A DNA stretch of 64,000 bases, from assembly GCA_963674955.2 (NCBI GenBank), contig CAXXKR010000001.1, positions 682,001 to 746,000 of the forward strand. The letters are read 5' to 3'. The notes beneath the pieces were generated by a model that saw only the letters and a list, made by a program, of their open reading frames with translations, searched no databases and had not been told where the DNA came from. Each line of letters starts with the position of its first letter. Within the stretch, counting starts at the first letter, position 1. The position numbers and the translations under genes are program-made. Source of the DNA: G963674955 sp963674955 (GTDB lineage: Bacteria > Desulfobacterota > Desulfovibrionia > Desulfovibrionales > Desulfovibrionaceae). Shown piece by piece: positions 8,545-17,653 of this stretch.

Positions 8545-9712
8545 AGAGTCTCTCAATATCTTCAAGATTCATGGTTTTGGGATTGGTCAACAGGCAGGGA
8601 TCGTTTGCCGCCTTTTCCGCCAGTGTGCGCAAATCCTTTTGGTCCACTCCAAGTGCGGCCAATTGCTGGGTGACTCCGGTTTCCGCCTTGAGTTTTCTGA
8701 TGGCGGCCAGAACGATTTTTTTGCTGTCCTCAAAATTTGAACCTTCAGGGATATTGGCGCCGAGGGCGCGGCCGATCTCGCAGTAGCGCTCCGGAACGGC
8801 GTCGAAATTGTAGTCGATGACGTGGTCAAGGAGAATGGCGTTGCATTGCCCGTGGGGCAGATCAAGAAATCCCCCCAGGCTGTGGGCCATGGCATGCACC
8901 GCTCCGAGAATGGCGTTGGAAAAGGCAAGTCCCGCAAGCGTGCTGGCCATCATCATGCCTGCCCGCGCCTCCAGGTCGTTGGGGTTGGCTAGGCTTCGGG
9001 AAAGGTTGTTGGCGACCATGCGCACCGACTCAAGCGCGTGCATGTCCGTGAATGGGGAATGGGCGTTGGACACGTAAGCCTCCACTGCGTGGGTCAGCGC
9101 GTCGAGGCCTGTGTGGGCCGTAAGCTCGCGGCTCATGGTCGTTGTGGTCACGGGGTCCATGAGGGCCGCGTCCGGAATCATGGTCTTGCTGATGATGGCG
9201 ATCTTCACCTTGCGGGTGGTGTCGTTGACGATGGAAAACTGCGAGACTTCCGAGGCCGAGCCCGACGTGGTGGGGACGCATATGAGCGGAGGACCGGGCA
9301 CGTTGACCTTGTCCACGCCCTCGAATTCAAGGACATGCTGCCTGTTGGCGGACACGGCTCCGATGGCCTTGGCGCAGTCCATTGTCGAGCCGCCGCCGAT
9401 GGCGATTATGCCGTTGCAGCCTTGCGAGTCGAATATCTCGGCTCCGGCCATGACTTCCGAATCCCGGGGATTGGGGGAGATTGAGGAGAAAACGACGGTT
9501 TCAAGTCCGTCGTCGGCGATGCGCCTGACGACATCCTCGGCCCATTTGAACTTGGAAACATGCGGTCCTATGACCAGCAGGGCCTTTTTGACGCGCAGGT
9601 TGTTGGCGTATTGGGCGGCCAAAAGGGACGCTCCGGACCCGAAGACGAATTCAGGGGCCACGAATTTCCTGAGTTCAAGCATACTTTCATTTCTTTGAGT
9701 TTGGCAGTTCAT
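8528..9712 (-). CDS. ercA: Iron-containing alcohol dehydrogenase, ErcA-like
   Basis: ATG 9712 has a good GGAGAGAGG leader; the internal ATG 9682 (MLELRKF) matches the usual family N-terminus but has a poor site. The 394-residue product belongs to the group III iron alcohol dehydrogenases: GGGSTMDCAKA nucleotide loop, PTTSGSASEVS, and the metal-binding histidines in the HAMAHSLGG and LPHGQCNA region. The LRKFVAPEFVFGSGA start and the overlap with a hybrid kinase recall ErcA of the Pseudomonas ethanol-oxidation regulatory set. Whether it works as an enzyme or as a regulator cannot be decided from sequence. The symbol is tentative. Confidence 0.8.
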   Translation of the reverse strand: MNCQTQRNESMLELRKFVAPEFVFGSGASLLAAQYANNLRVKKALLVIGPHVSKFKWAEDVVRRIADDGLETVVFSSISPNPRDSEVMAGAEIFDSQGCNGIIAIGGGSTMDCAKAIGAVSANRQHVLEFEGVDKVNVPGPPLICVPTTSGSASEVSQFSIVNDTTRKVKIAIISKTMIPDAALMDPVTTTTMSRELTAHTGLDALTHAVEAYVSNAHSPFTDMHALESVRMVANNLSRSLANPNDLEARAGMMMASTLAGLAFSNAILGAVHAMAHSLGGFLDLPHGQCNAILLDHVIDYNFDAVPERYCEIGRALGANIPEGSNFEDSKKIVLAAIRKLKAETGVTQQLAALGVDQKDLRTLAEKAANDPCLLTNPKTMNLEDIERLYERAC

Positions 9713-9837
9713 CCTCTCTCCAACTGAAGGTATTATTCCATTCTTACAAGTTAAAACCTGCAATGATTTATTGCAATTGTTTTTCCAATAAAAGGCTGAA
9801 GCGGTAAACGGAAAAAAAGAAGGGATTGGAGGAAAGG

Positions 9838-9914
9838 TGGTCGGGGCGGAGAGATTTGAACTCCCGGCATCCAGTTCCCAAAACTGGCGCGCTACCAGAC
9901 TGCGCCACGCCCCG
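9838..9914 (-). tRNA. tRNA-Pro (anticodon TGG)
   Basis: Reverse-strand cloverleaf of 77 nt: acceptor CGGGGCG/CGCCCCG, anticodon stem CCAGT/ACTGG around loop TTTGGGA (anticodon TGG), T-arm GGGAGTTCAAATCTCTC, discriminator A and encoded CCA. Confidence 0.95.
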
Positions 9915-9965
9915 ACTCGGAGGGGAATGGTTACTTTAAAACCGTTTCGAAGGCAAGAAGGACGT

Positions 9966-10982
9966 TCAGCCCAGGCCCACTCCCGGTATGGCGGCTCCGC
10001 ATTCCCCGCATTTTCCGTCCCGGACGCTGTTTTTGGCAACGGAAAATCCACGCCTCAGGATCAGGGGCGCGGAGCAGGAATGACAGCGGGTGTCGTCGTC
10101 GGCATGGCCCGGAACGTTTCCGATGTATGCGTACCTCAGTCCCTGCTCCCGGCCGATGCGTACGGCCTTTTCCAGGGTGGCCACCGGCGTGGACCCGCGG
10201 TCCGTGAGCCTGTACTGCGGATGAAAACGCGAAACGTGCCAGGGCGTGTCCCTGTCCAGTTCCCTTGCGATGAATCCGGCAATCCCGGTCAGTTCGCCGT
10301 CGGAGTCGTTGAGGCCGGGGATGAGCAGGGTGGTCACTTCCAGCCACCAGCCTAGCTCCTTGATGCGTTTCAGGTTTTTCAGCACGGGCTCCAGCCGGGC
10401 CTCGCACCTTTGGCTGTAGAAGTCCTCGCTGAAGGCCTTGAGGTCGATGTTGGCCGCGTCGATGTACGGCCCGAGCTCGTCCAGGCATTGCGGGCTTTGG
10501 AATCCGTTGGAAACCATGATGTTCTTCAGACCTTTTTCCCTGGCCAGCCGGGCAGTGTCCAGCATCAGTTCGAAAAAGACCGTCGGCTCGGAATATGTGT
10601 ATGAAATGCTGTGGGCCTTCTGGGCCAGGGCGGCCTGGACCAGCTGCTCGGGGCTGGCGGCTTGCCCCCGCACCTTGCGGTTTTCCTTGGGGTCTTGCGA
10701 CAGGTCTGCGTTCTGGCAGAAGGAGCAGGACATGTTGCAGCCCGGAGTGCCGAAGGAGAAGGTGCGCGTGCCGGGATGGAAATGGTAGAGGGGCTTTTTT
10801 TCAACCGGGTCCAGGTTGGCGGCCGCCACGCGGTCATAGACCAGGGTGACCAGCTTTCCGCCTCGGTTTTCGCGGACACCGCATTTGCCCCAATGGTCGG
10901 GCTCGACAATGCAGAAATGGTTGCACAGGCGGCACTGAACCTTTCCATCATCCAGCGGCTTCCAGAGCCGGGCCTCCTTCAT
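9966..10982 (-). CDS. amrS: AmmeMemoRadiSam-type radical SAM protein AmrS
   Basis: The 338-residue product has an N-terminal cysteine-rich motif (CRLCNHFCIVEPDHWGKCGV, ~18-37), then the radical SAM 4Fe-4S triad CNMSCSFC (CxxxCxxC), the SYTYSEPTVFFE segment typical of PflA-related activases, and a C-terminal CHSC...CGEC pair. This order matches AmrS, which in other genomes works with Memo and AMMECR1-domain proteins in a pathway of unknown chemistry. Neither partner is in this window. The gene follows the secreted 126-aa gene on the same strand, and tRNA-Pro lies just downstream. Confidence 0.85.
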   Translation of the reverse strand: MKEARLWKPLDDGKVQCRLCNHFCIVEPDHWGKCGVRENRGGKLVTLVYDRVAAANLDPVEKKPLYHFHPGTRTFSFGTPGCNMSCSFCQNADLSQDPKENRKVRGQAASPEQLVQAALAQKAHSISYTYSEPTVFFELMLDTARLAREKGLKNIMVSNGFQSPQCLDELGPYIDAANIDLKAFSEDFYSQRCEARLEPVLKNLKRIKELGWWLEVTTLLIPGLNDSDGELTGIAGFIARELDRDTPWHVSRFHPQYRLTDRGSTPVATLEKAVRIGREQGLRYAYIGNVPGHADDDTRCHSCSAPLILRRGFSVAKNSVRDGKCGECGAAIPGVGLG

Positions 10983-10986
10983 GGCG

Positions 10987-11006
10987 AACTCCTTTTTTTT
11001 GGAGTT
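10987..11006 (-). promoter_or_regulatory. Hairpin covering the amrS ribosome binding site
   Basis: On the minus strand AACTCC (11001-11006) can pair with GGAGTT (10987-10992) across an A8 loop. The GGAG of the Shine-Dalgarno sequence lies in the 3' arm, four bases from the amrS start, so the fold could hold back translation. Six base pairs is weak; this may be chance. Confidence 0.35.
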
Positions 11007-11042
11007 TAACCCGGAAGGGGAAAAAGGTGAACCGTCATGGGG

Positions 11043-11423
11043 CTACCAGGTGACCGTGCTGGAACTGGACCCCTGGTTGGTCTCGTTGCCTGCGCCCGTG
11101 GAGTTGGTCCAGGACGAGCTGCTGGAGCTGGTGCCGGAAGTTCCGTTGCTGTTGGGATCGTAGTCGGTGTCCACGTTTATGATCACCGGGTACTTGTCCG
11201 CCGTGTCGTCTTCCCTTTTCTCGGGAATGGAGTTTATGACCGTGTCGCCCCGCTCGTTTTTGTCGATGATGATGGCGCTGTTGCCGTTTCTGGTGCCCCA
11301 TCTGGCGTCCTGCCTGTCCGTGGCCGTGTCCTTGTTTTCGAATTTGTTCTGGGCCAAGGCCCCTGCGGACGTCATGATAATGGCGGCCAGGAAAAGGGAT
11401 ATAATCATTTTAAACCGGCGCAT
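11043..11423 (-). CDS. Secreted serine/asparagine-rich hypothetical protein, 126 aa
   Basis: ATG 11423 follows a GGAGGAT site. A signal peptide (RRFKMIISLFLAAIIMTSA, cleavage near GALAQ) leads into a polar mature chain with no cysteines. The C-terminal third is low-complexity (repeated Ser, Thr, Asn and Gly) and looks disordered. No family is recognised. It precedes amrS by 60 bp on the same strand and may share its transcript. Expected location is periplasm or cell surface. Confidence 0.7.
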   Translation of the reverse strand: MRRFKMIISLFLAAIIMTSAGALAQNKFENKDTATDRQDARWGTRNGNSAIIIDKNERGDTVINSIPEKREDDTADKYPVIINVDTDYDPNSNGTSGTSSSSSSWTNSTGAGNETNQGSSSSTVTW

Positions 11424-11599
11424 TGTAAAATCCTCCGGAAGTGTTGTTTGTCCTGTTGCCGATATTTTCGCTTATTTGGGATTTCTTTGCAATTGGCGAG
11501 CCGAAAATTGCCCTCCCTGCCGTGCAATAACATAATTCTTGAGTTCGGAACCGCAAGAGCCTATACAGGGTCTGAATCAAGACACGCAAGGAGAATCAA

Positions 11600-12655
11600 A
11601 TGCCTGATCGTACCAAAAGGGCGAGCGCATACAAGGATGCGGGCGTTGACATAGAGGCGGCGGACGCGTTCATCGGCCGGATCAAGGGGATGGTGGCCGA
11701 GACCTTCACCACGGGCGTGGTCACCGGCATCGGAGGATTCGGCGGGCTGTACAAGCCGGACCTGAACGGGGTCAAGACCCCTGTGCTGGTTTCCGGCACG
11801 GACGGCGTGGGCACCAAGCTCAAGCTGGCCTTTGATTTCGACCGCCACCACACCGTGGGCATCGACCTGGTGGCCATGAGCGTCAACGACGTGCTTGTCC
11901 AGGGCGCCAAGCCTTTGTTCTTTCTTGATTACTTCGCCACAGGCAAGCTCGACACAGCCACGGCCGAAAAGGTTCTGTCCGGCATAGTGGAGGGCTGCAA
12001 GCAATCGGGCTGCGCCCTGCTCGGCGGCGAGACCGCTGAAATGCCCGGCTTCTATCCCGACGGCGAGTACGATCTTTCAGGTTTCTGCGTGGGCATGGCC
12101 GACCAGGACCGCCTTGTGGACGGCTCGGGCATCAGGCCCGGCGACAGGCTCATAGGCCTTGCCTCCAGCGGACTGCATTCCAACGGCTATTCCCTGGCCC
12201 GCAAGCTCTTTGCCCAATCCAACGCCAAACCGGACGACATATTTCCGGAAACGGACAAGACCTTTGCCGAGGTGCTTCTCGAACCTACGCGCATCTACGT
12301 CAAGCCGGTCATGAACCTGCTGCGCGACCTGGACATAAAGGGCATGGTTCACGTCACGGGCGGCGGATTCTACGACAATCTGCCCAGGGTCCTGCCCGAG
12401 TCCGTGGCCGCAAAGGTCAGCTTCGGCCTCTGGCCCATGCCGCCGGTCTTCAACTGGCTGCGCGAGCAGGGAGACCTCTCCTGGCCGGAGATGCTGCAGA
12501 TATTCAACTGCGGGGTGGGCTACATCATCATCGCCCGCGAAGACGTGGCCGAGGAGATCATCGGCAGGCTCAAGGCCCAGGAAGTGGACGCCTTTGATAT
12601 CGGAAAGACGGTGATTCGCGAGCAAGGCGCGGAAAGGGTGAGCGTGGAGTTCTAG
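11600..12655 (+). CDS. purM: Phosphoribosylformylglycinamidine cyclo-ligase
   Basis: The 351-residue product is full length for PurM (AIR synthetase), the ATP-dependent fifth step of purine synthesis. Clear family motifs are GIGGFGGLY, VSGTDGVGTKL, DLVAMSVNDVLVQGA with FFLDYFATG, LLGGETAEMPGFY, GLHSNGYSL and HVTGGGFYDNLPRVLP. An AAGGAG site precedes ATG 11600. Its TAG overlaps by 4 bp the stop of the convergent radical SAM gene. No other purine gene is adjacent. Confidence 0.97.
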   Translation: MPDRTKRASAYKDAGVDIEAADAFIGRIKGMVAETFTTGVVTGIGGFGGLYKPDLNGVKTPVLVSGTDGVGTKLKLAFDFDRHHTVGIDLVAMSVNDVLVQGAKPLFFLDYFATGKLDTATAEKVLSGIVEGCKQSGCALLGGETAEMPGFYPDGEYDLSGFCVGMADQDRLVDGSGIRPGDRLIGLASSGLHSNGYSLARKLFAQSNAKPDDIFPETDKTFAEVLLEPTRIYVKPVMNLLRDLDIKGMVHVTGGGFYDNLPRVLPESVAAKVSFGLWPMPPVFNWLREQGDLSWPEMLQIFNCGVGYIIIAREDVAEEIIGRLKAQEVDAFDIGKTVIREQGAERVSVEF

Positions 12656-13914
12656 CCCACGTAGGGATTGAAGTATCCGAATTTGATCCGCGGACAGGCC
12701 TTGCGCAGCCTGTTCTTGAAATTCTTGAAGCCCATGGTTGGCCCGAATTCGAATTCGGACATGGTTTCCATGTACAGTTCCGGGTCCAGGTTCAGGTTTC
12801 TGAGCTGGATAAAGTCCAGGCCCGTGTCCGTGGCCAGATCGATCAAGGCTTCCAATTCGTTTTCAGTGTCCGTTATTCCCGGAAAGAAGAGCAGATTCAG
12901 GGATACGAACAAGCCCACCTCGTGCGCCTTGCCTATGGTTTCGCAGACATCCTCGAAAGAATAGCCGTTGGGCCTGTAATAGGCCTCGTACGGGCCTTTG
13001 CGCGCGCTGTTCAGGCTGACCCGGATGGAGCTCAGGCCCGCCACGGACAGGACGGGCATGGTCTGGGGGCGGCTGCCGTTGGTGTTCACGTTGATGGTTC
13101 CGGTGCCGCCTTCGCGCCTGTATTTCTTGATTGATTCCGCCAGCAGTTCCACTTCGGTCAGGGGTTCGCCTTCGCAGCCCTGGCCGAAGGAGAAGATCGG
13201 CCGCCGTTCCCTGGACTCGTGCCTGCGCATTATCTGGACGATCTCGTCCACGGTCGGCGTAAAGGTGATGCGGCTCTGGGTGGAGGGAAAGCCTGAATCC
13301 TCGGCCTGCAGTGAAATGCAGCCCACGCAGTTGGCGTTGCAGACGCGGGATGTGGGCAGGGGAGCCTCGAAACGGCCCAGGGCCAGATTCTTGGCCGCCG
13401 GGCAGCCGTAGGTCAGGGCGCAGCCCGCCAGGTGATGAACCAGCCTGTTTTCAGGCATCTCCAGCATCAACTGCTGCGCGCCGGACTCGATGCGCTCGTC
13501 GTCCGAGTCCTTGAATATCTGCCGTTTGTCCGAATCCACCTGCTTGGCGGCGACCCAGAACCTGCCGTCGGCAAAGCCCACGGCTCCGTATGCGAAAAGC
13601 GGCAGCCGGGGCGCATCCGGTCTGGAATTGTATGCGGCAAGCCCCGTGAGGGTGTAGCCCGGACAGACGAAGGCGGCCACGGCTGTTTCGTCCAGTTCCA
13701 CAGCCGTTCCGGATTCCTCGTCAAAGCCCAGGGCCGAGCGCTGCGGGAGAAGGAAGAAATCGCTGCCTTCGGGCAAGGGAATAAGCTCGTCCGGTCTGGG
13801 CAGGCCGAACTCGTTTCCCCGCCTGCAGAGCATGAGCAATTCCGGATGGTCGAAAAGCTGGCCGTTTTCATCGGCCACGACCAGGCGGGGCCTGGTCTTT
13901 TTCTTTGAACTCAT
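12652..13914 (-). CDS. Radical SAM protein of unknown function, 420 aa
   Basis: ATG 13914 (MSSKKKTRP) is preferred; the longer frame to 13959 runs into the rpsI terminator. The N-terminal ~170 residues form a domain without a recognised name. It is followed by the radical SAM triad CNANCVGC (CxxxCxxC, ~residue 190) and a TIM-barrel-like core with FGQGCEGEPLTE, INVNTNGS and SIRVSLNSARKGPYEAYYRP, typical of SPASM/AslB-like or MoaA-like enzymes. FVSLNLLFFPGITD supports the barrel end. The substrate is unknown. The N-terminal extension is unusual and could bind the substrate. It is convergent with purM. Confidence 0.8.
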   Translation of the reverse strand: MSSKKKTRPRLVVADENGQLFDHPELLMLCRRGNEFGLPRPDELIPLPEGSDFFLLPQRSALGFDEESGTAVELDETAVAAFVCPGYTLTGLAAYNSRPDAPRLPLFAYGAVGFADGRFWVAAKQVDSDKRQIFKDSDDERIESGAQQLMLEMPENRLVHHLAGCALTYGCPAAKNLALGRFEAPLPTSRVCNANCVGCISLQAEDSGFPSTQSRITFTPTVDEIVQIMRRHESRERRPIFSFGQGCEGEPLTEVELLAESIKKYRREGGTGTINVNTNGSRPQTMPVLSVAGLSSIRVSLNSARKGPYEAYYRPNGYSFEDVCETIGKAHEVGLFVSLNLLFFPGITDTENELEALIDLATDTGLDFIQLRNLNLDPELYMETMSEFEFGPTMGFKNFKNRLRKACPRIKFGYFNPYVG

Positions 13915-13956
13915 GCGGGGATAGTAATTGAACCAGGGGGTTGTGGCAAGGGGAAG

Positions 13957-13989
13957 CAAAAAAGACCGGCCCCATTGGGAGCCGGTCTT
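13957..13989 (-). terminator. Terminator of rplM-rpsI operon
   Basis: On the minus strand AAGACCGGC pairs with GCCGGTCTT around a 10-nt loop and is followed by a run of T residues. It lies 26 bp past rpsI. Confidence 0.9.
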
Positions 13990-14015
13990 GAATAAACTCG
14001 ATCTTTCTAAGCGGT

Positions 14016-14405
14016 TTAACGCTTGGAGTACTGGAATCTGGCCCTTGCGCCGCGAAGACCGTACTTTTTGCGCTCTTTCTTGCGGGCGTCCCTGGTCAGG
14101 AAGCCTGCCTTTTTGAGGATGCCCCTGAGTTCCGGATCATACTGGAGCAGGGCGCGGGCGATGCCGTGGCGAACAGCCTGGGCCTGCCCGGAAACGCCGC
14201 CGCCGCAGACGTTAATCTTGATGTCGAATTTTTCAAAGGTCTTGGTCAGCTTGAGGGGCTGTTCCACGACCATCTGCAGGGTCTTGCGGGGGAAGTACTC
14301 GGTGAAGGGCCTGTTGTTGACCAGAATATTTCCGCTGCCCTTGTAGAGGCGTGTGCGGGAAATAGCGTTCTTTCTCTTGCCGGTGCCGTAATTGAAATCA
14401 CTCAT
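14016..14405 (-). CDS. rpsI: 30S ribosomal protein S9
   Basis: A 129-residue S9 protein with the typical YGTGKRKNAISRTRLYKGSG start, the GGGVSGQAQAVRHGIARAL core and the basic tail ending GARARFQYSKR, whose C-terminal arg/lys reaches the ribosomal P-site tRNA. It lies 13 bp after rplM, the usual bacterial pairing, and is the last gene of the transcript. Confidence 0.98.
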   Translation of the reverse strand: MSDFNYGTGKRKNAISRTRLYKGSGNILVNNRPFTEYFPRKTLQMVVEQPLKLTKTFEKFDIKINVCGGGVSGQAQAVRHGIARALLQYDPELRGILKKAGFLTRDARKKERKKYGLRGARARFQYSKR

Positions 14406-14418
14406 GGCTCATTTTCCG

Positions 14419-14847
14419 TTAAATATCTAGGGTTTTTGGGGCCTGCGCCTCATGCGGATGCTCAGATCCGGAATAGACCTTGAGCTTCTTGATGACCTGC
14501 CTGGAAAGGCGGTTCTTGGGCAACATGCCCCGCACGGCGTTGAGTATGACCAGCTCGGGATTTTTTTCCTGCATCTCTTTGAGGCTTCTGGATTTGATCC
14601 CGCCTACATAGCCGGTGTGCTTGTAGTACATCTTCTTGTCCAGCTTGTTGCCGGTCACTTTTATCTTTTCCGCGTTGACCACGACCACGAAATCACCGCC
14701 GTCCACATGGTTGGTGAATTCAGGTTTGTGCTTTCCGCGCAGGCGGTTAACGACTTCAGTGGCAAGCCTGCCGAGGATTTTGTCGGTGGCGTCCACAATC
14801 AGCCAATCGTGGTTCGCGTCTTCGGGTCTCTGCATATATGTGTTCAT
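14419..14847 (-). CDS. rplM: 50S ribosomal protein L13
   Basis: A 142-residue L13 protein. The NHDWLIVDATDKILGRLATEV segment, the KMYYKHTGYVGGIKSRSLKEM segment and AVRGMLPKNRLSRQVIKKL are diagnostic. An AAGGAGCATTTGCA leader precedes ATG 14847. It is the first gene of the rplM-rpsI operon, whose promoter must lie in the 87 bp before it or further up in the alaS region. Confidence 0.98.
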   Translation of the reverse strand: MNTYMQRPEDANHDWLIVDATDKILGRLATEVVNRLRGKHKPEFTNHVDGGDFVVVVNAEKIKVTGNKLDKKMYYKHTGYVGGIKSRSLKEMQEKNPELVILNAVRGMLPKNRLSRQVIKKLKVYSGSEHPHEAQAPKTLDI

Positions 14848-14934
14848 TGCAAATGCTCCTTGCTCGAAACTTGAGAAGCGGATTTTTACGAGCTTTGGTT
14901 CTCGATGTCAACCAGAAAAAATACTTTATCGGTT

Positions 14935-17577
14935 TTATCGGCTCGAGACCAGCTCTTTAAGTTTATTTATCGCCTTGTCGATGCCGGAAGCATCGGTTCC
15001 GCCCGCCTGGGCCATATCCGGCCTGCCTCCGCCTCCGCCGCCGACCTCGGCGGCGACATCCTTGATCAGGTCGCCGGCCTTGAACCTGGAGTGCAGATCC
15101 TTGGTCACGGCCAGGATGACCGAGACCTTGCCGTTGTCGTGGGCCGCCAGCAGGCAGAGCACTCCGGAATCCAGCTTGGAGCGCAGGGCGTCCATCTGGT
15201 CGCGCATGATCTTGGGGTTGGGCGCGTCCACCCTGGCGGCCAGGACCTTGACTCCGCCGATTTCCTCGACCCCGGACATGAGGTCGCTGCCCTCTCCGGA
15301 GGCCAGCTTGGCCTGGAGCCTTTCCATTTCCTTGGCCATCTTCTTGACCTGGTCCTGCAGGTCCCTGACCTTGTCCGCCACCTGATGGGGCTTGGCCTTG
15401 AGCAGGCCCATGACGTTTGCCAGTTCAGCCCTGCGTTCCTGCAAGAGGTTCAGGGAGTTCCAGCCGGTGGCCGCCTCTATGCGCCGGATGCCCGAGGCTA
15501 TGCCCGATTCGGAAAGGATGACGAAGGGGCCGGTCTGGCCGGTGCAGGGCAGGTGGGTGCCGCCGCAAAGCTCCTTGCTCACGCCGCCCATGCCCACCAT
15601 GCGCACCTTGTCGGTATACTTCTCGCCGAACAGGGCTGTGGCGCCTTGGGCCACGGCGTCCTTGTAGTCCAGCACCCGGCTGTCCACCTCGTGGTTGTCC
15701 AGTATGGCCTTGTTGACCCTGGCCTCCACCCGGTCGATCTCTTCCGGGGTCATGGGCGCGATATGCGTGAAGTCGAACCTGAGCCTGTCCGGGCCGACGA
15801 GAGAACCGGACTGTTTGACGTGGCCGCCCAGCACCTCGGCCAGGGCCGCGTGCAAAAGGTGTGTGGCGGTGTGGTTTCTGGCCGTGGCCGTCCTGTTTTC
15901 GGCATCCACCTTGAGCAGGGCCTCCTGGCCCACGGAAATCTCCCCTGTGCTGACGAAAATCTTGTGGCCCACAATCTCTGGCAGGGGGCGCACCGCGTCC
16001 AGAACGTCGGCTTCTCCGCTTTCCGTCTCAAGGGTTCCGATGTCGCCCAGCTGGCCGCCCGACTCGCCGTAAAAGGGAGTGGATTTCGTGACCAGCCAGC
16101 CGCCCTGGTCCTGTTTCAGCGAGTCGATTTCCTTGCCGTCCGCGTCCAGTATGTAGGCGACCGGAGATTTTTCCTCCAAGGTGTTGTAGCCGCTGAATCC
16201 GGACTTGACGCCCTTTTCCAGGACCGTCTGAAAGATCGAGGCCACGTCCTTTTCGCCGGAGCCTTTCCAGGCCTTCTTGGCCCGCTCCTTTTGCTCGGAC
16301 ATGCAGGCCTTGAAACCGGTCTCGTCCACGGACAGGCCCTGCTTCTCGGCCACGTCGTTTACGATGTCCAGGGGAAACCCGTAGGTGTCGTAGAGCTTGA
16401 AGGCCACTTCGCCGGCTATGATCCTGCCGCCCTCGGACTTTAGCTTGTCCATTTCCTCCTCAAGGATGGCCAGCCCCTTGTCCAGGGTCTGGCTGAACCG
16501 CTCCTCCTCCTCGCGCACGACCTTGGTCATGAACTCGCGTGATTCCTCCAGTTCCGGAAAGGCCCCGGACATTTCGGCGACGACCTTTTGCGCGGTCAGA
16601 TGCAGGAAGGGGTCCTTGAGGCCGATGAGGCGGCCAAAGCGGAAGGCGCGGCGGATGAGCCGTCTCAGGACATAGCCTCGGCCCTCGTTGGAAGGCAGTA
16701 TCTGGTCCGGGATGAGAAAGGCTATGGCCCTGCTGTGGTCGGCGATGACCTGCAGGGCGGTGTCGGTCTCCGGGTTGTCCTTGTATTTCACTCCGGCCAT
16801 ATCCGCCGTATAGCTTATGATGGGCGTGAACAGGTCGGACTCGTAGTTGGAGTAGACGCCCTGGCAGACGGCGGCGATGCGCTCCAGGCCCATGCCCGTG
16901 TCGATGGAGGGGCGGGGCAGGTCGGTGCGGGCGCCGTCGGCGGCCTGGTCGTATTGCATGAAGACCAGATTCCAGATTTCCAGGAAGCGGTCGCAGTCGC
17001 ATTTGCCTATGCCGCAGTCCGGGCCGCAGGACATGTGTTCGCCCTGGTCGATGTGGATTTCGGAGCAGGGGCCGCAGGGGCCGGTGTCGCCCATGGACCA
17101 GAAATTGTCCTTGTCGCCCAAGCGGTAGATTCTTTCGGCCGGGACCTTGGCGACCTTTTTCCAAAGCTCGTCCGCGTCGTCGTCGTCCTTGTATATGGTG
17201 ATGTAGAGCTTGTCCTTGGGCAGGCCCATCTCCTCGGTGATGAACTTCCAGGCCAGCCTGATGGCCTCCTCCTTGAAGTAGTCGCCAAAGGAGAAGTTGC
17301 CGAGCATCTCGAAGAATGTGTGGTGTCTGGCCGTGCGCCCCACGTTTTCCAGGTCATTGTGCTTGCCGCCCACGCGCAGACACTTCTGGGATGTGGTGGC
17401 CCGCTTGTAGGCCCGCTGCTCCTGGCCCAGGAAGGTCTTCTTGAACTGGACCATGCCCGCGTTGGTGAACAGGAGCGTGGGGTCGTCCTTGGGGATCAGG
17501 GGCGAGGAGGTCTCGATGGTATGGCCGTTGTCTTCAAAAAACTTGAGAAATCTCTCTCTTATTTCCGCTGCGGTCAT
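14935..17577 (-). CDS. alaS: Alanyl-tRNA synthetase
   Basis: The 880-residue enzyme is full length. Domains in order: class II aminoacylation core (RERFLKFFEDNGH start, TSQKCLRVGGKHNDLENVG, TGPCGPCSEIH), tRNA-recognition domain, editing domain with zinc ligands NHTATHLLHAAL and CGGTHLPCTG, and a C-terminal coiled-coil plus DHHA1-type domain with a glycine-rich loop (AAEVGGGGGGRPDMAQAGG). It charges tRNA-Ala and clears mischarged Ser/Gly. It lies 76 bp downstream of recA, separated by a terminator; recA-alaS neighbours are common in proteobacteria. Confidence 0.98.
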   Translation of the reverse strand: MTAAEIRERFLKFFEDNGHTIETSSPLIPKDDPTLLFTNAGMVQFKKTFLGQEQRAYKRATTSQKCLRVGGKHNDLENVGRTARHHTFFEMLGNFSFGDYFKEEAIRLAWKFITEEMGLPKDKLYITIYKDDDDADELWKKVAKVPAERIYRLGDKDNFWSMGDTGPCGPCSEIHIDQGEHMSCGPDCGIGKCDCDRFLEIWNLVFMQYDQAADGARTDLPRPSIDTGMGLERIAAVCQGVYSNYESDLFTPIISYTADMAGVKYKDNPETDTALQVIADHSRAIAFLIPDQILPSNEGRGYVLRRLIRRAFRFGRLIGLKDPFLHLTAQKVVAEMSGAFPELEESREFMTKVVREEEERFSQTLDKGLAILEEEMDKLKSEGGRIIAGEVAFKLYDTYGFPLDIVNDVAEKQGLSVDETGFKACMSEQKERAKKAWKGSGEKDVASIFQTVLEKGVKSGFSGYNTLEEKSPVAYILDADGKEIDSLKQDQGGWLVTKSTPFYGESGGQLGDIGTLETESGEADVLDAVRPLPEIVGHKIFVSTGEISVGQEALLKVDAENRTATARNHTATHLLHAALAEVLGGHVKQSGSLVGPDRLRFDFTHIAPMTPEEIDRVEARVNKAILDNHEVDSRVLDYKDAVAQGATALFGEKYTDKVRMVGMGGVSKELCGGTHLPCTGQTGPFVILSESGIASGIRRIEAATGWNSLNLLQERRAELANVMGLLKAKPHQVADKVRDLQDQVKKMAKEMERLQAKLASGEGSDLMSGVEEIGGVKVLAARVDAPNPKIMRDQMDALRSKLDSGVLCLLAAHDNGKVSVILAVTKDLHSRFKAGDLIKDVAAEVGGGGGGRPDMAQAGGTDASGIDKAINKLKELVSSR

Positions 17578-17601
17578 TTTCTCTCCGATAAAAAACAGAA
17601 T

Positions 17602-17631
17602 AAAAACCCCCGGAACCGGTTCCAGGGGCTT
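17602..17631 (-). terminator. Terminator between recA and alaS
   Basis: On the minus strand CCCCTGGAA-CCGG-TTCCGGGGG forms a 9-bp stem (one G-T pair) followed by five T residues, ending recA just before alaS. Confidence 0.85.
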
Positions 17632-17653
17632 TCAATTTGAAAGTATTATCCGA

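Noticed and set aside
14905..16443. 512-codon open frame opposite alaS
   Set aside because: It mirrors alaS, has no ribosome binding site and shows no domain; typical GC-rich antisense frame.
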